Shown in pieces: positions 34,003-45,500 of a stretch of 64,000 nucleotides of DNA. The translations under genes were made by a program, and so were the position numbers. Positions within the stretch are counted from its first letter, which is position 1, and the number at the start of each line of letters is the position of its first letter. The stretch spans positions 3,968,001-4,032,000 of the forward strand of contig BSBN01000334.1 in assembly GCA_027924645.1 (NCBI GenBank). Direction: 5' to 3'. The notes beneath the pieces were generated by a model. The model was not told the DNA's origin and made no database searches. It saw only the letters and a list, made by a program, of their open reading frames with translations. This DNA is from Cunninghamia lanceolata. Its lineage: Eukaryota > Streptophyta > Pinopsida > Cupressales > Cupressaceae.

Positions 34003-36650
34003 TTTTCTATTAGAGAAAAGTATCACAACATTGGGAACTTTGGGAAGAATTTATAAGGTCTTACCTTTGGAATGCACACATGCCTTGAACTAACTATAGT
34101 CATCTTAATTATGATTTGCTTGGGGGGGTTTATGTGTGATAATTATTTGTATTAATAAATTTGGGCCTATATGGTCATCTTAACGACTCATGTTTGTGAT
34201 GAACCTTATGACATTTTGATCGCATGTTACCTATATGTGGTTTATTTAATAATCTATTGCATTGTCCCAATTATCCTATCATAGTCCCTCGCATGATTCT
34301 AGTCTAAAGCTTCCTTAATGAAAATATGCGATTAAGTAGAAAGTTTGTGCAATTATACATTTAAAAAGAATATGTTTAAAATGTGTGTTATGGACACTTA
34401 TATGATGAGTAATTATGTATGATATAGATTAGCCAATCTAAGTAGTTTTCCAGTAAGTTCCTACCTGTTAGCTGTAGACTTCACTTTTATGATGATGGAT
34501 GACAAATGATTGTTATATAGTCTTGGTGTTTATTGCTCCCCCTAATGTTGACTATGACAATGATCTATGTTTTCATATGTTGTTATGATTTTTCCCTTAG
34601 CTTGGACATGGAATTAGTACATGAACCTTAACATATTAAATATATGAAGCCCTTTGCTTGATCACACCTTGCGCATCTTGTTGGCATGAGTAGGTAGGAT
34701 TGTAATTAGATAAGAAGACCCATTTGTCACTATATGTATCTTGTGATTCTTGCATGTTAAATGGGGTAACTCCATGCTACCACATTTATGTCTTATATTT
34801 ATGTATTGTGTGGAGATTCTTTTGTGTATTATATTGTGAATTCACTTTATTCATGTTTAGAAAGGATACTGCTAATTCATGTGGTAAAATTATTAGGTAA
34901 TCTTGTGACATTTAGACTATATTGTGTTAGATTAGAAATTGATAGAGAAAAGTGAATCATATTTCTATTACCTATTAGATAGTAAATCAGATGCAACTTG
35001 ATTTTCATATTTTATTCTACTATCTTATCTACTTGGCTATATAATACTTGTTAATTTGTTTTCAATGTACACAGAATGGCTTTACCTAAATTTTGTGATG
35101 CCTTAGATAGCTTATAATAAAAATTCAAATCTTCATAAGGTATGCTAAAATGGGTGCCATTGTAAATGGTTCTTGTAGAATTTTTTGCAAGATGAGTTGA
35201 TGAATATATAACAACATAATTATACTATTTAGTATTTTAGAATTTGATTGTCTTGAAAGATTTTTATTTTTTGTAGGACTTAGATTAGATAAAGTTAACA
35301 TATGCATTTTGACCTATTGAATTTTTCTTTGGAATGAGTTCTAATTGCATAATAGGTTATATGTTCTTACTTGTATAAATGTAGGGAATCAAAGACTAGA
35401 TTATATGTAAAATTTTGTTTTCAACATTAAGTAATGAATTGGAAAGGAGTTATGTTTCTTGTATTATGTTTTGAATGTGAGTAGCCACTTGAGTAGTTGT
35501 CCTGGGTGATATTGTCGTATTGTAGGTGTGTAATGTGGATATGTGTTGTGATGTACAAATACCAGTGAATGTTGTGGTCATACCTTAAGTATGTGATACA
35601 GGGTATCCATCTTGGGGAGAAGAGATTTGTGGACATGATGTGTGATCCACATATGTATGCCCTTTGTGATTATTGTACATGTGTGTGAATAACTATGTTT
35701 GGCCTAGTGTGGAAATGTTAATGTGTTTTGACTTGTGTCATTTGAAGAAGAGATGTGTAAGTCACTCTCCATGTTCTTATGTGTTGTGTTGTTTTAGTGT
35801 CACCCCTAGCATCGACCCTCACACTCAGATGAGAGAATTCTAGTGTAACTAGGGGTTGAGCAAGAAGGGACCCCCAGTAGAAGGTTGTAATTCTACATGG
35901 TGTTAGTCCCCGATTGACTTCCCCTCACATTAGAACTACACTAGTTGGTTTGCGATGCAACCCTACTCCTTGTTATTTGTTCTATGGGTAGATGATGGAC
36001 CCTAGTGTGCCCTAAGCCTATACTCTTTTCTAGTTACAAACACTTGGCAATTTAATTAGAATGAGAACTAGAGACAACTATTAAATTTTGGGTAAATTAT
36101 GGCATCATGGATTCATAGTGTTTTGGGAAGCTACTATCAGTTACAAGATGATAGTACTACTTTTGGATACAAATAGTTATTATAGCCCTTGATTTCCAAG
36201 ATTTTAGATTAGTCATGAATAAGTGGGATTAGTAACTTCTGGCACTGATACATAATGTTTTATCAAGACTTTTAGAGAGATGATAGTCCTGACTTGAGTT
36301 AGTGTGATAAGGTGGTTTTGTTAGCAGTTTGATATCAGGATAGAGTGACAATATGTGTAGAATGAAACAATAGTATTTTCAACACATCATTACATGGATA
36401 ACTTGAATTTTTATGTGGCTATTGGTGTATGCATGGGGGTGTATTATTCTCATCTTGGAATAATTACAAAAGACCTTATATATATTATACTTCAAACACA
36501 TGGTACATGACTGTTATTGCAGAACATGCTCTAGGTTGTGTAAGACATGCGATGGTTTAGTATGGTATTTCATCTATTGATCTTTATGTGGTTTGAGACC
36601 ACCATGGTGTGGGTATATATATGATCTTTATGTGGTTTTAGACCACCATG

Positions 36651-36679
36651 GTGTGTGTGTGTGTGTGTGTGTGTGTGTG
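36651..36679. repeat. (GT)n microsatellite
   Basis: An uninterrupted GT run of 29 bp. The sequence ATCTTTATGTGGTTT-AGACCACCATGGTGTG occurs twice just before it (near 36580-36610 and 36624-36655), and GGTTTGAGACCA recurs just after it. Confidence 0.9.
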
Positions 36680-37159
36680 GTTTGAGACCACTGAAAGATT
36701 TATGTATTTTGATGGTAGTAAGTCCACCAATTCCCCTCCTCCCTTTAGGTGGCCTTGTTGCAAGGTCGTACGGTGATTTTAATGTGAAATTTTTATAGAT
36801 TGTTCAATTATTTATTTATTTTTTGAAGATTTTTCTTAAGTATTAAGCCAACAATGTTTTGTTTCTTTGGGTTGACTAGCCATTTTAATTTTGAGATGGT
36901 CCTTTTGCCTCAAGCACTTGTTCTTGGTTAAATTTGGGATGTTGCAATGGTTGTTATTTTTGATCTGCATTTCTTCTATGATTTATTTTATTTTATTGTA
37001 GTTTAATTGGGTATTTAACTTATGAATTTATTTTACTTAAATCTTTCTTGATTTGAGGCTTTTTAATGTTGCCTGCTCGTATGTGTGGAGTAATGTGACT
37101 TAAATGTAAACATCCATATCCACGAGGGATCCCTGGTAGGTTTTATGGGGGAGTAGATG

Positions 37160-37345
37160 GCCTAAGGAATTCTATTTGTGAGGATGGGGGCTGCAAATGG
37201 GACTTGTAGCTGACAGTCGTAATCCATCCCCCTAGATCTACGTGTGTGATTCTTGTGTACCTTCCTCTTGGAGGCTAATCCCCTTAAACAAAAACAAGAG
37301 CAAGGTGTTAGGAAATGTATGGAGAGGTCCTTTAAGGGGACCCTG
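37160..37345 (+). other. Conserved non-coding block with two potential stem-loops (LARD-1 copy)
   Basis: Sense-strand landmarks in order: GAGGATGGGGG, TACCTTCCTCTTG, GAGGCTAATCCCCTTA, ACAAGAGCAAGG, TGTATGG, GGTCC...GGACC. Stem 1 pairs CCTT-C-CTCTTG (37260-37270) with CAAGAG-C-AAGG (37295-37305). Stem 2 pairs GGTCC (37326-37330) with GGACC (37338-37342). Related blocks lie in LARD-2 (about 46930-47110, minus) and LARD-3 (about 57945-58140, minus). Confidence 0.6.
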
Positions 37346-38000
37346 AGATCATCTTTTTTATTTGATTTCTTGGCACTATGTTAGTATTAATATTAATTCT
37401 TTTCGAGATGATATTATATGGTTCTATGGCAACTCCAATACTGGCATAGTGGTTCTACATTACATGGTTACTCATTTATTGGATATATGCCTCTATGGCA
37501 CTATGGCTTACTTATTGGTATATTGGTGCTTGTCTTCCTCATAATGCCTATTTTGGTTGACCCTTATGATGTGAGTCATGTGAAGTCATTTGTGATGTAC
37601 ATAGTTGATGATTGTGAGTATGGTCTTCATAATGTCTGTTTTACCTATTATAGGTATGTGATGTGAATGAACCTCTAATTTATATGATGTGTGAAAATAA
37701 ATTAAATTTCTTGAATATTAAGAACGTTATAATTAGGTGTGTTACCACATAGAGAAAAAAATTTCAGCAATTTCAACATTTGCGATCACTAATAGAATAA
37801 GCCTTCTTTTGGTCTAATGATTTTTCATATAAGATGTGTACCAGGTGGTTGGCATTAAAATGTTGCATAAGGAGGTTGCTTGAGATCTAATTAGTCTATG
37901 GAAACTAACCTATGGTGCCCATTGAAGTAGCTCTTGATTTCAAAACTCCAATAGACCTTCATATCCACTCTCAAGGACTTCTAGGAGGAAGTCTAATCTT

Positions 38001-38012
38001 AGGGAGGGAGAA
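38001..38012 (+). other. Polypurine tract of LARD-1
   Basis: AGGGAGGGAGAA immediately before the TGTAAGG start of the 3' LTR. The same form (AGGAGGGGAGAA then TGTGAGG) occurs in LARD-3. Confidence 0.7.
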
Positions 38013-38787
38013 TGTAAGGGCCACCTAATCTACATTTAATTTTAAGACACTTAATAATGGTGGTGATTTATCCTTTCTTCTTGATAGTCCACATGATAAT
38101 GTTGTGGTGTCAATTTAAGTTTTTGTAAGTAGTGGTTGTTTCATATGTGTATGTTCATATATGTTTCTACATTATTTATACCTAGCATTTGTTTATTTAT
38201 ATTGGGTGAGTGTATTTATATGATTATATATATATTATCGACATGTTTTCATTTCTATATATATTGTCTTTAGCATAATGATACTTCCTAGATATGTGGC
38301 ATTACACTTGTGAACTCTAGTTATTTGAAGTTTCTAGAGCTTCTAGATGGATCACTTATTCTGTGTATCATGAAATTATTAATTTTCTATTCTATTATAT
38401 CGGGAAGGATGGCATTCCACTAAGGAAGTTTCTTGGAACTGTTAAATTATATGCCACCCACCTCCCGCATTACTCAAAATTGTTATGGTTTTAAATTCCA
38501 TGTCATGATATTCAAGAAGGTGGGTGCAAATGTGTATAATGGAGGATATGTCTAGTGAAACGGTCACTGATACTTTAACACCAACTGTAACTAAAAGCAA
38601 AGGAGGAAAATAAAAGAAAATGTTAGTTTTCAATAGCCAGATCCTAGGCGGGTTGTTAGTTTTCTTTTACTTCAAGGCCAATGTCTATTTGTTGCACTGA
38701 AATATGTTTTTGGAGTGAACTAAAAATTAGGTTCGAAATTAGAGCTTTGGGTGTAGATCAAAGTGTAGGGATGTTGCAGTTTCCACC

Positions 38788-39109
38788 TGTTGGTGTTGGA
38801 AATAAGCTACACCCAGACCAACGATGGACTAGTCCAAGAGGGGCTAGTAGTAGAACATTCCAACAGTGAATGGAAGGTCCTAGGTTCGAGTCCTAGCTGG
38901 TCTATGTCTTAACATGGTATCAGAGCCAGGCCTAGGATAGGAGCCCCAAGTACATGAGAGGTGTGGCTTAAGGGGGGGTGTTGGTGTTGGAAATAAGCCA
39001 CACCCGGACCGACGATGGACTAGTCAAAGAGGGGCTAGTAGCTCAGTGATAGAGCACTCCAGTAGTGAATGGAAGGTCCTAGGTTCGAGTCCTAGCTGGT
39101 CCAACCACA
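38788..39109 (+). mobile_element. TRIM (terminal-repeat retrotransposon in miniature) with tRNA-like LTRs
   Basis: Two direct repeats of about 127 and 131 bp (38788-38914 and 38979-39109) both begin TGTTGGTGTTGGAAATAAGC. The first is followed directly by TGGTATCAGAGCC (38915-38927), a perfect initiator tRNA-Met primer-binding site. The second is preceded by a purine tract AAGGGGGGG. Only 64 bp separate the LTRs, so nothing can be encoded. The 5' LTR of LARD-1 lacks this element at the equivalent place. A target duplication is unclear (CCACC versus CCACA or GGTAT). Confidence 0.85.
39032..39103 (+). other. tRNA-like sequence with Pol III A and B boxes inside the TRIM 3' LTR
   Basis: The 72-nt segment starting GGGCTAG and ending CTGGTCCA folds like a tRNA. 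The acceptor arm GGGCTAG/CTGGTCC pairs with G-U. The D arm GCTC/GAGC sits in TAGCTCAGTGATAGAGCA (A box), and the T arm CTAGG/CCTAG surrounds TTCGAGT. The B box GGTTCGAGTCC (39082-39092) is a perfect match to the consensus. The anticodon arm is poor (CTCCA, an 8-nt loop, TGGAA), so it is not a working tRNA gene. The 5' LTR copy has lost the A-box part but keeps the B box. Confidence 0.75.
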
Positions 39110-39120
39110 GGTATACCAAG

Positions 39121-40050
39121 GTTGTTTCAGCTCCTGTGGCGTTGGGGTTTCTTATTTGATCATTTGCTGGGTCTATTTTTCTTGACTTCTGGCAATTGTA
39201 AGATTATGCTCGTTGGGGTTTTTTGTCTTGATGCTTCTTCCTATGTTGGCCTCTGGTTCTGGTGCTTCCTTTTTTGTTTGCCCTAACATTCGGTGTTTTG
39301 GGAGGCTTCGTGGTTATTTTGACCTGGTCTGCTTTGGTTCTTCTTCATGGCTGTTGTACGGCTTACCTACAATGGCTTTTTTCTGGGATTTCCTATGCCT
39401 TTCTTGTCCTCCATGGCTTTTTTCTATCATGGATAGCCCGAGTAGTTCTTAGGATTCAGACTGATGTGTTTCAGGGGCGGTGGTATGTTCTATTTTCTGA
39501 ACGTGTTTTGTAGTGTGTTAGAAGGCCTTTGCTTTTGGTTTTAAAATCTCTTGGCTTCGGTGCTTTATCTGAAGGCCCTCCCCAACGGCCTATTCTTGTT
39601 CGAAGGTTTGGAGTGGTACTCCCTCCTTGTCACTTCAAGGTCCTCTCGCTCTGGCCCTGTATTGATGAAGTTCTGCTATGTAAGTTTTTTTTGGGATAGG
39701 GAGCTTTAGGAGTATGTGGGAAATCTTGAATTCATATCCCTGCATTAAATGCATATAAGACCTGCACTCCCTTCAATAGCTATGGGTTGGGCACATTCAT
39801 GGCCTTCTCTGACATTTTAACGGGCAGACACCTGACGGTTTTGGTGTTGCTTTCTTGTTATTTTGGGTTTATTTTTTGCACACCCTCCCAGAATATGCCC
39901 GTTGGCAGATCTTCTTTGAGGACTTGACTGGTGTCAGCAGCTGTATTAGCTGGCTTGACTTGTTTGTTCTTTGGGTTGAGGCCTTCGCCTCCCTTTCTCC
40001 TTGTAATCGCTTTTTGGGTGGTTTACCACCTTTTTAAAAAAAATAAAAAA
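39121..40050 (+). mobile_element. 5'-truncated LINE 3' end
   Basis: About 0.93 kb of T/G-rich sequence absent from the 5' LTR of LARD-1 ends with GGTTTACCACCTTTTT and an A-rich tail (A7-T-A9) before homology resumes at AGAAATGGTGATGC. This is the form of a non-LTR 3' end. There is no coding motif, and no target duplication is visible. It may have deleted the stretch that corresponds to 31372-31740. Confidence 0.55.
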
Positions 40051-40129
40051 AAAGAAATGGTGATGCTTATAAGGACTATAGCTAGTCATTTCTATTGATA
40101 GATTAGGTCCATACCCTATTCTAAAGCTC

Positions 40130-41010
40130 CCATTTGGTTCAAGTAGCGAAGATGTTGGTAAAGTTTCAAGAGTCTGGTTTTACTGCTGTCAATTGGGCTG
40201 TTCTTAAATATCATCGACTTCAACAGTCAAAGGTCAATTTTGGCCAATAAAAATAGGACAAATATTTACCATTTTTTATTATGAATGAGGTGTAAAATTA
40301 CTATTGACAGTTTGACTATTGAAGTGGATGATATTTAAGTAGAGTATACCAATTGCATATTCTTAAAAGTTTCTAAAGCCTTTTTAAGGAATCTATTTTT
40401 ATTTAAATCATACAATCATTGCAATCCATGGGATGTGGCCTCTTGGAGGCATTCTGTCAAATAATTAATGTGCTTTTTCTATGCTTTAGACATTGAATCA
40501 TTTTGTTAAATAGTTCACGTGCCTTTTCTATGCTTCCACATTTTGCTTAAATGTCTACCAGTGCAATTGCAAATACAACATCTGAAAAACTCTCCCAGCA
40601 ATTACCCTTTTGTTGGACACCCATTTTGGCATAGGCAGGGAGGATGTTGGTGCAGGTTGCAGAGAAATGAATTTTTTTCGTCCTCTTTCACAATATTAAG
40701 TAAATTTATTGAATCTAAAGAATACCCTGCTGCCTTCATCTTCAAAGACAATTTCTCCAGCTTTGCATAGATCTCTTGTGCCTATGGATGCGAATTGTCT
40801 CATACAGGAAAAGCATGTAACATTTTATATCCTTAGATTTAAGTTTATCTAGGGATCTTTATAACTCCTTATCATTCATCAATCTCCTTACCGTTTGAAC
40901 CTCACCACACCTACCCACTTCTGCATAGGTGTTTGAGAGATTTCTAACTTCAAGGATTTGCTCTATCCTATGTTGGCCTACGCACTGCCAGAGAAATTGC
41001 TCTACAAAAC
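40130..41010 (-). pseudogene. Captured PPR-gene fragments in LARD-1 3' LTR, second copy
   Basis: Counterpart of 31830-32560. The minus strand reads EIYAKLEKLSLKMKAAGY-like and FLCN near 40770-40600, then FLKKALETFKNMQ near 40400-40360. The MITE then interrupts it, and QMGAL near 40130 closes it. The piece order matches the left copy, so capture and rearrangement preceded the insertion of LARD-1. Confidence 0.75.
40196..40349. mobile_element. MITE (short inverted-repeat DNA element), 154 bp
   Basis: Inverted repeats of 28 bp at 40204-40231 (TTAAATATCATCGACTTCAA...) and 40311-40338 differ at only two positions. Direct repeats CAATTG flank it at 40190-40195 and 40350-40355. The matching place in the 5' LTR (near 31885) has no insertion, so this is a clean filled/empty pair. 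It interrupts the antisense PPR fragment. The superfamily is uncertain; no transposase is present. Confidence 0.8.
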
Positions 41011-42319
41011 GTTTAATACATCCCTTATTTATTGCTATGCCTCTACCATTGCAGGGTCCATGGAAATCTTGACGGGAGGCTTATAAGCATATAACGCCTT
41101 AAATGGGGACATGTTAATGACAAAATGGTACATGGTATTGTGTCAGTGACATTCTCTACTTATCCCCTGCATATGTAACTTAATTTTGTAGATAAAATTC
41201 ATGGAATTGGACTTGAGTTTCAAAATCGAGTAGTGCTATGACGATTAGATTTTGTATTCCAAGGTTTTAATTATATGAGGAAGATCCCACATCTCATGTT
41301 CAAAGCTCTAGGATTAATGTTTTTTTAGTTCTTCATTGCATGATATGCTTGAAAGTCATGGTTCAAACTAAAGTCATCATTAGTAGTAGTTTATGCTCTC
41401 CATTGCCTTCCAATGGGATCTTCGTTAAAATATCTAGCTTCCCTTCTTGTTTCCCTTTTCCTTATAGGTCTATCTTATTCATGCCTAGAGCCCATTTTAA
41501 ACATATCTTACATAACATATTTGTAAAAAAAAAATCACTACTTTGATTCCCTTCTGCTTAGATAGAATTTTCTATCTTATTCATGCCTAGAGCCCATTTT
41601 AAACATATCTTAGAAACATATTTGTCAAAAATCACTACTTTGATTCCCTTGTTATGTGCTTAGATAGAATTTGACTATAAGAGACTTTCTTCCACTTGTT
41701 GTAATGCAACATGTAGTTGCTACATACAATAAAAGAAGATGCCAAATTTAACCCGCACATATAAAGTAGCATTTCAAATGATTGATGGTTGTGTGTAAAC
41801 TAGTTGCTTTTGAAAACTTGAGAGATCTTATGTGATTGTCTAGTAATAATCTTTTACCTCAAACTATTGTTCCTCTTATTATTATGTGGATTAGTGGAAT
41901 TGAAGTTATGATTGAAAGGATGCCAATTTATTTGTGAAAATTGCATCTAGAAGATAGATATATTATTAGACAATCAAGTTGAGTTGGGAAGTCCAAGTTG
42001 TTGAACTACGAAGCCTCTGATCACATTACGTAGGCAAGGCTATCTTGGATGAGCCCCCGAGGCCTAGGTCGGGTCCTTAGAATCTGTTTCTTTTCTCTTA
42101 TATTTAATCATGCTATTTTTATAATTGTATTTAAAAGTTTTGAACCTATAAACTAAATGTATTAGTATTGTAATGTATTATTTTATAAAACATGTTCTTG
42201 TGTTATCAAATTATTTGTCTTGCTGCTTATTGTTTGTGAGATTTGTGAGATATTTAACTTTTGTTGTAAGATTTGGTTGTTCTGTGTTGTGTCCTTAATT
42301 GAATATTTTGGGCATGTCA

Positions 42320-42480
42320 AGTACATTATGGGATATCAGAAGATTAATGATTTTTGTATCTTGTTCCTATTGGCAGAAGAAAGAGAAAGAAACAAATCCT
42401 ACTGCAGGGCACTACAAGTGGTATGCGGAGGGCAGAGCCGACATACAAAGAGGTATTTTTGGAAAGGACACATCTCTATG

Positions 42481-42519
<39 letters not shown>

Positions 42520-42599
42520 GAGAGTGAGAGAGAGAGAAGAATATGAATGAAATGTAATTGAGTAGTAGAAGAGTGATATCAGAGTAAGGATATATAAAG
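42320..42599. other. Spacer between LARD-1 and LARD-2
   Basis: Contains a (TA)n run and GA-rich sequence. Its first 50 bp (near 42323-42370) resemble part of the gypsy pol region at 27677-27722 on the same strand, for example GGGATAYCAGAAGATTAATGA. Confidence 0.4.
42482..42540. repeat. (TA)n microsatellite followed by GA-rich tract
   Basis: Alternating TA from 42482 to 42515, then CAGAGAGAGTGAGAGAGAGA to about 42540. Confidence 0.9.
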
Positions 42600-45500
42600 T
42601 GTTGTAACATCTTGCCCCACAACCTCGAAGGGTAAGGGCCAAAAGAGGGAAATAATATATTTTTTGAACGTAAATAGATAACATACATGTGATATGGTTA
42701 TCGATCCGATAAATTGACAACATTCATGGCCAAGTATGGCTGAATGCACAACCCACAGGAGAGGACTAAATCACTCTCCAGAGAAACATTAATAAACTAC
42801 ATTTATTTTAAAAACCAATCCAAATATTCGTATAACCCATTCTAGATTATAAACATGAATCTAAAAGCATCATAGTACAAGCGGATCTGATACCCACACT
42901 GGAATCTATAAACCAAATAGGAAACATCTCATTTCTTCTCATTAATTTGCATGATTACATCTTCTATCTTAAGAGAGTACAATTACATAAAAGAATATAC
43001 AATGCAATGGCATAGCCATGAATATGATACAATAACTGAAAGAGTAATGGAGAGAGAGAACATCTCCAACTAGTGCTTTGATAACATGTCCACCAGTCTC
43101 CAATGGTGGTGGCAACGCCTCCCAAGCATGTGGACTTAGAAGAGACCACCCCACCATGCTCTGAGGTAGTCACAAGGTAAGGGTATACATGATGGCCAAC
43201 ACTCACATCAATTATAGAGTAGACACAGAAAATAATGCATAAAGCTGAAGTCATAACATAGAGATGCTCATCAAATGTAATGTTGGATACTACTCATGAC
43301 TACCAAGGCACTAGACACTTGAGTATAAATTAGATGGGGAGTCATCATGTATTCTTGAAGGGTTGGCACCACATGGAATCAAGTACACTACTCATACCAA
43401 CTACGAGACTCAAATATGCCTAAATCAATGCCCCACAAATGGATAACTCGACGCTTCACAGAATAATAGGCCTTCTCATGTGCATCCTTAGTTTTTACAA
43501 GTGCTCAAGGCCATGCATGAGGACTCAATATCCTAAACCTAAGCTCATCTCGTTTCACAAAATGAGATGCACAAACCAAATTAAAACAATTCAACATGAA
43601 CAAACAATCATTTAATACTAATACCATGATAACTCATTTTTCAACAACTAAAGTCACTATTTTCCAATTAATTAACTATTTAATCAAACGCCTTAATTTG
43701 TTTACCAAAACCATATTAATAGTTCTCAAAAGACAATGTTAACATACAAACAAAGAGTTTTAACCTATAAGGCCATTCTTAAGCATCCTGTTAACTCTTA
43801 CCAACATCAAATATGGCCATGTACTCCAAATTATCAGAATAAGTTAAATATACGAAATGCACATAGGTTACTCGATGATAACTATAGAGAAAAATAGTCT
43901 ATGTTCAAACATAGTCCTACAGATTTGTTTAATTAATAACGAACTAGTAAAGCTTATTAGCTATATTGTTAATTCTTGTCCTTTAAGACCAAAACTTTTG
44001 ATGACAGTGTAATTTATTGAAAACAACCCTTTGCTAGATAGATAAGTTTTGTAATAACTCTAGTGACCCCAACTTGGTCATGCTTCACAAACATACATAT
44101 AAAAAGTTTTACTCTTATCCAAGTGTAAACTATGCTAGAATTCAATGTTTTCACGTAAAGTTATAAAAAGGCATATGGGTTTATGTACTATAGTTTCTAG
44201 ACATATTTGCACTGTGGGTTTCCATTAAAGTTATTGTAAGGCAAAGCCATTACTCAAAGTCAAACACAAACACTTTAATACAAATAATCTTTATAAATAT
44301 CAATATTTGTTTATTCCATCACCACGAGAATAAAATGTAATTATTTAGTATCATCCTCTTTAATGTCCACAACCCCATGGTTAAGTGGTAATTTGAGTCA
44401 ACTAGAAGAGAAAGACCCAGGTTTCAATGTTGTGTACATGTAACCACCCAAACAAAACAACTTCAGCAGCGAACCATTTAACTCAAAGGCGATGGTTTCC
44501 AACAGGCTGGTGCTTTAGCAAAAAAAGACTGTAATGACTAAAACAAAAGGGAGTTCAATATTCTAATGAAGGGTTGAAATGAAAATCTTATCAGAGAATC
44601 AACCTAAGCAACAGGGTTCCATGGGACTTAGATCTCTTCAACCTCTATCATTGCTTCCTTATTTTTAGTATGACTGCACTCATTATATTTTTTATAAGAT
44701 TGACCCTCTCTATTTTTTTGAAAATTATAAATAAGAACCCACATGATCTTTGTGTAGAAACCCCTTTATTTGATGAATAAAGAAAATAGTTCTGCATGTA
44801 AAAAGAGTCGATGCAAGGAGAGAGGCATTGTAAATATCTTGCATTAAAATAAATTTTGGCTAAAAAATGCAGTGATGGAGATGGGGTTTCAATTTTTCTA
44901 TGGTTTAAGAAATTTTAGCAAACATATTTTAGTTTGTGCTGGAAAAACAAAGAACTAAGGTAAATACCTCAAAACCAACCACACTCCTCTTCAGCTTCCA
45001 GATCACCCTCCACTTCAACGCACCTCTAATCTTTGCAATTTGATACACTTGCCTGAGTATTTGCTTTCACCCATGTCTCACACCCTCCTCTAGATCCAAC
45101 CATTTCAACAGCTTGTTTTGCATGAGATTGAGAGCACTGGCAAGAGGCGGTTTTGAATCTCGTATTGCACCCTTTCCACCATGAAGCTTCTAGGAGACTT
45201 GGTTTTAAATTGATAGTTTGCAGTCGTTCTCTACATCTTCCACAGCTCCCCGTTGACATTCAAAATCCCTTGGCCTAACAAATCATGAAGAGCAGTTGTA
45301 AAGTATTCTCCCTTTGGGTGCTTTTAAAATTTGGTTTTTCAGAATATGCTCTACGTTTGGAGGATTTGCAGTCATGATACCTGTCATTCCACTAGGCCAT
45401 TCGAGCTTGCAAGTATTGGTTGGCATCTTGCTAAGCATTTTTATGAACCATTGCAGAAACCTGTGATGATTTCTAGAGATTTCGAAGGTAGAGCCAACTA

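Larger units (their letters stand above)
34003..38000 (+). other. Non-coding internal region of LARD-1
   Basis: T-rich plus strand with no retrotransposon protein motif in any frame. It contains the decayed primer site at 34003-34017, a (GT)n run at 36651-36679 flanked by copies of GACCACCATGGTGTG, and the conserved non-coding block near 37160-37345 (see findings). Confidence 0.6.
30564..42319 (+). mobile_element. LARD-1: large non-coding LTR retrotransposon derivative, plus strand
   Basis: Two long direct repeats, 30564-34002 and 38013-42319, flank 4.0 kb of non-coding sequence. The right copy begins TGTAAGGGCCACC directly after a purine tract (AGGGAGGGAGAA, 38001-38012), as a 3' LTR should. 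The right copy ends in GGGCATGTCA, close to the LTR end of LARD-3 (GGGCATGACA). After the left copy, TTTTCTATTAGAGAA matches TTTGGTATCAGAGCC at 10 of 15 positions, which suggests a decayed tRNA-Met primer site. No target duplication is visible (ACTGA versus AGTAC). Extra insertions in the right LTR (TRIM, LINE, MITE) explain its greater length. The alternative is a segmental duplication, but the differing flanks and the PPT favour an LTR pair. Confidence 0.7.
38013..42319 (+). repeat. 3' LTR of LARD-1, enlarged by three later insertions
   Basis: Homologous to 30564-34002 from TGTAAGGGCC to GGGCATGTCA. Relative to the 5' LTR it carries a TRIM element (38788-39109), a truncated LINE (about 39121-40050) and a MITE (40196-40349). 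It lacks the roughly 390 bp present at 31350-31740. Confidence 0.7.

Noticed and set aside
36651..36679. Regulatory meaning of the (GT)n run
   Set aside because: A microsatellite in decaying retroelement DNA; nothing links it to a promoter.
39032..39103. Functional tRNA gene
   Set aside because: The D and T arms and both promoter boxes are good, but the anticodon arm does not form a proper 5-bp stem with a 7-nt loop. The sequence is also embedded in an LTR with PBS and PPT. Treated as a tRNA-like promoter.
30564..42319. Simple tandem segmental duplication of a PPR locus
   Set aside because: The right repeat is preceded by a PPT and the left is followed by a PBS-like word, repeat ends are TG...CA, and flanks differ. 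An LTR pair explains these better, though the missing TSD leaves some doubt.
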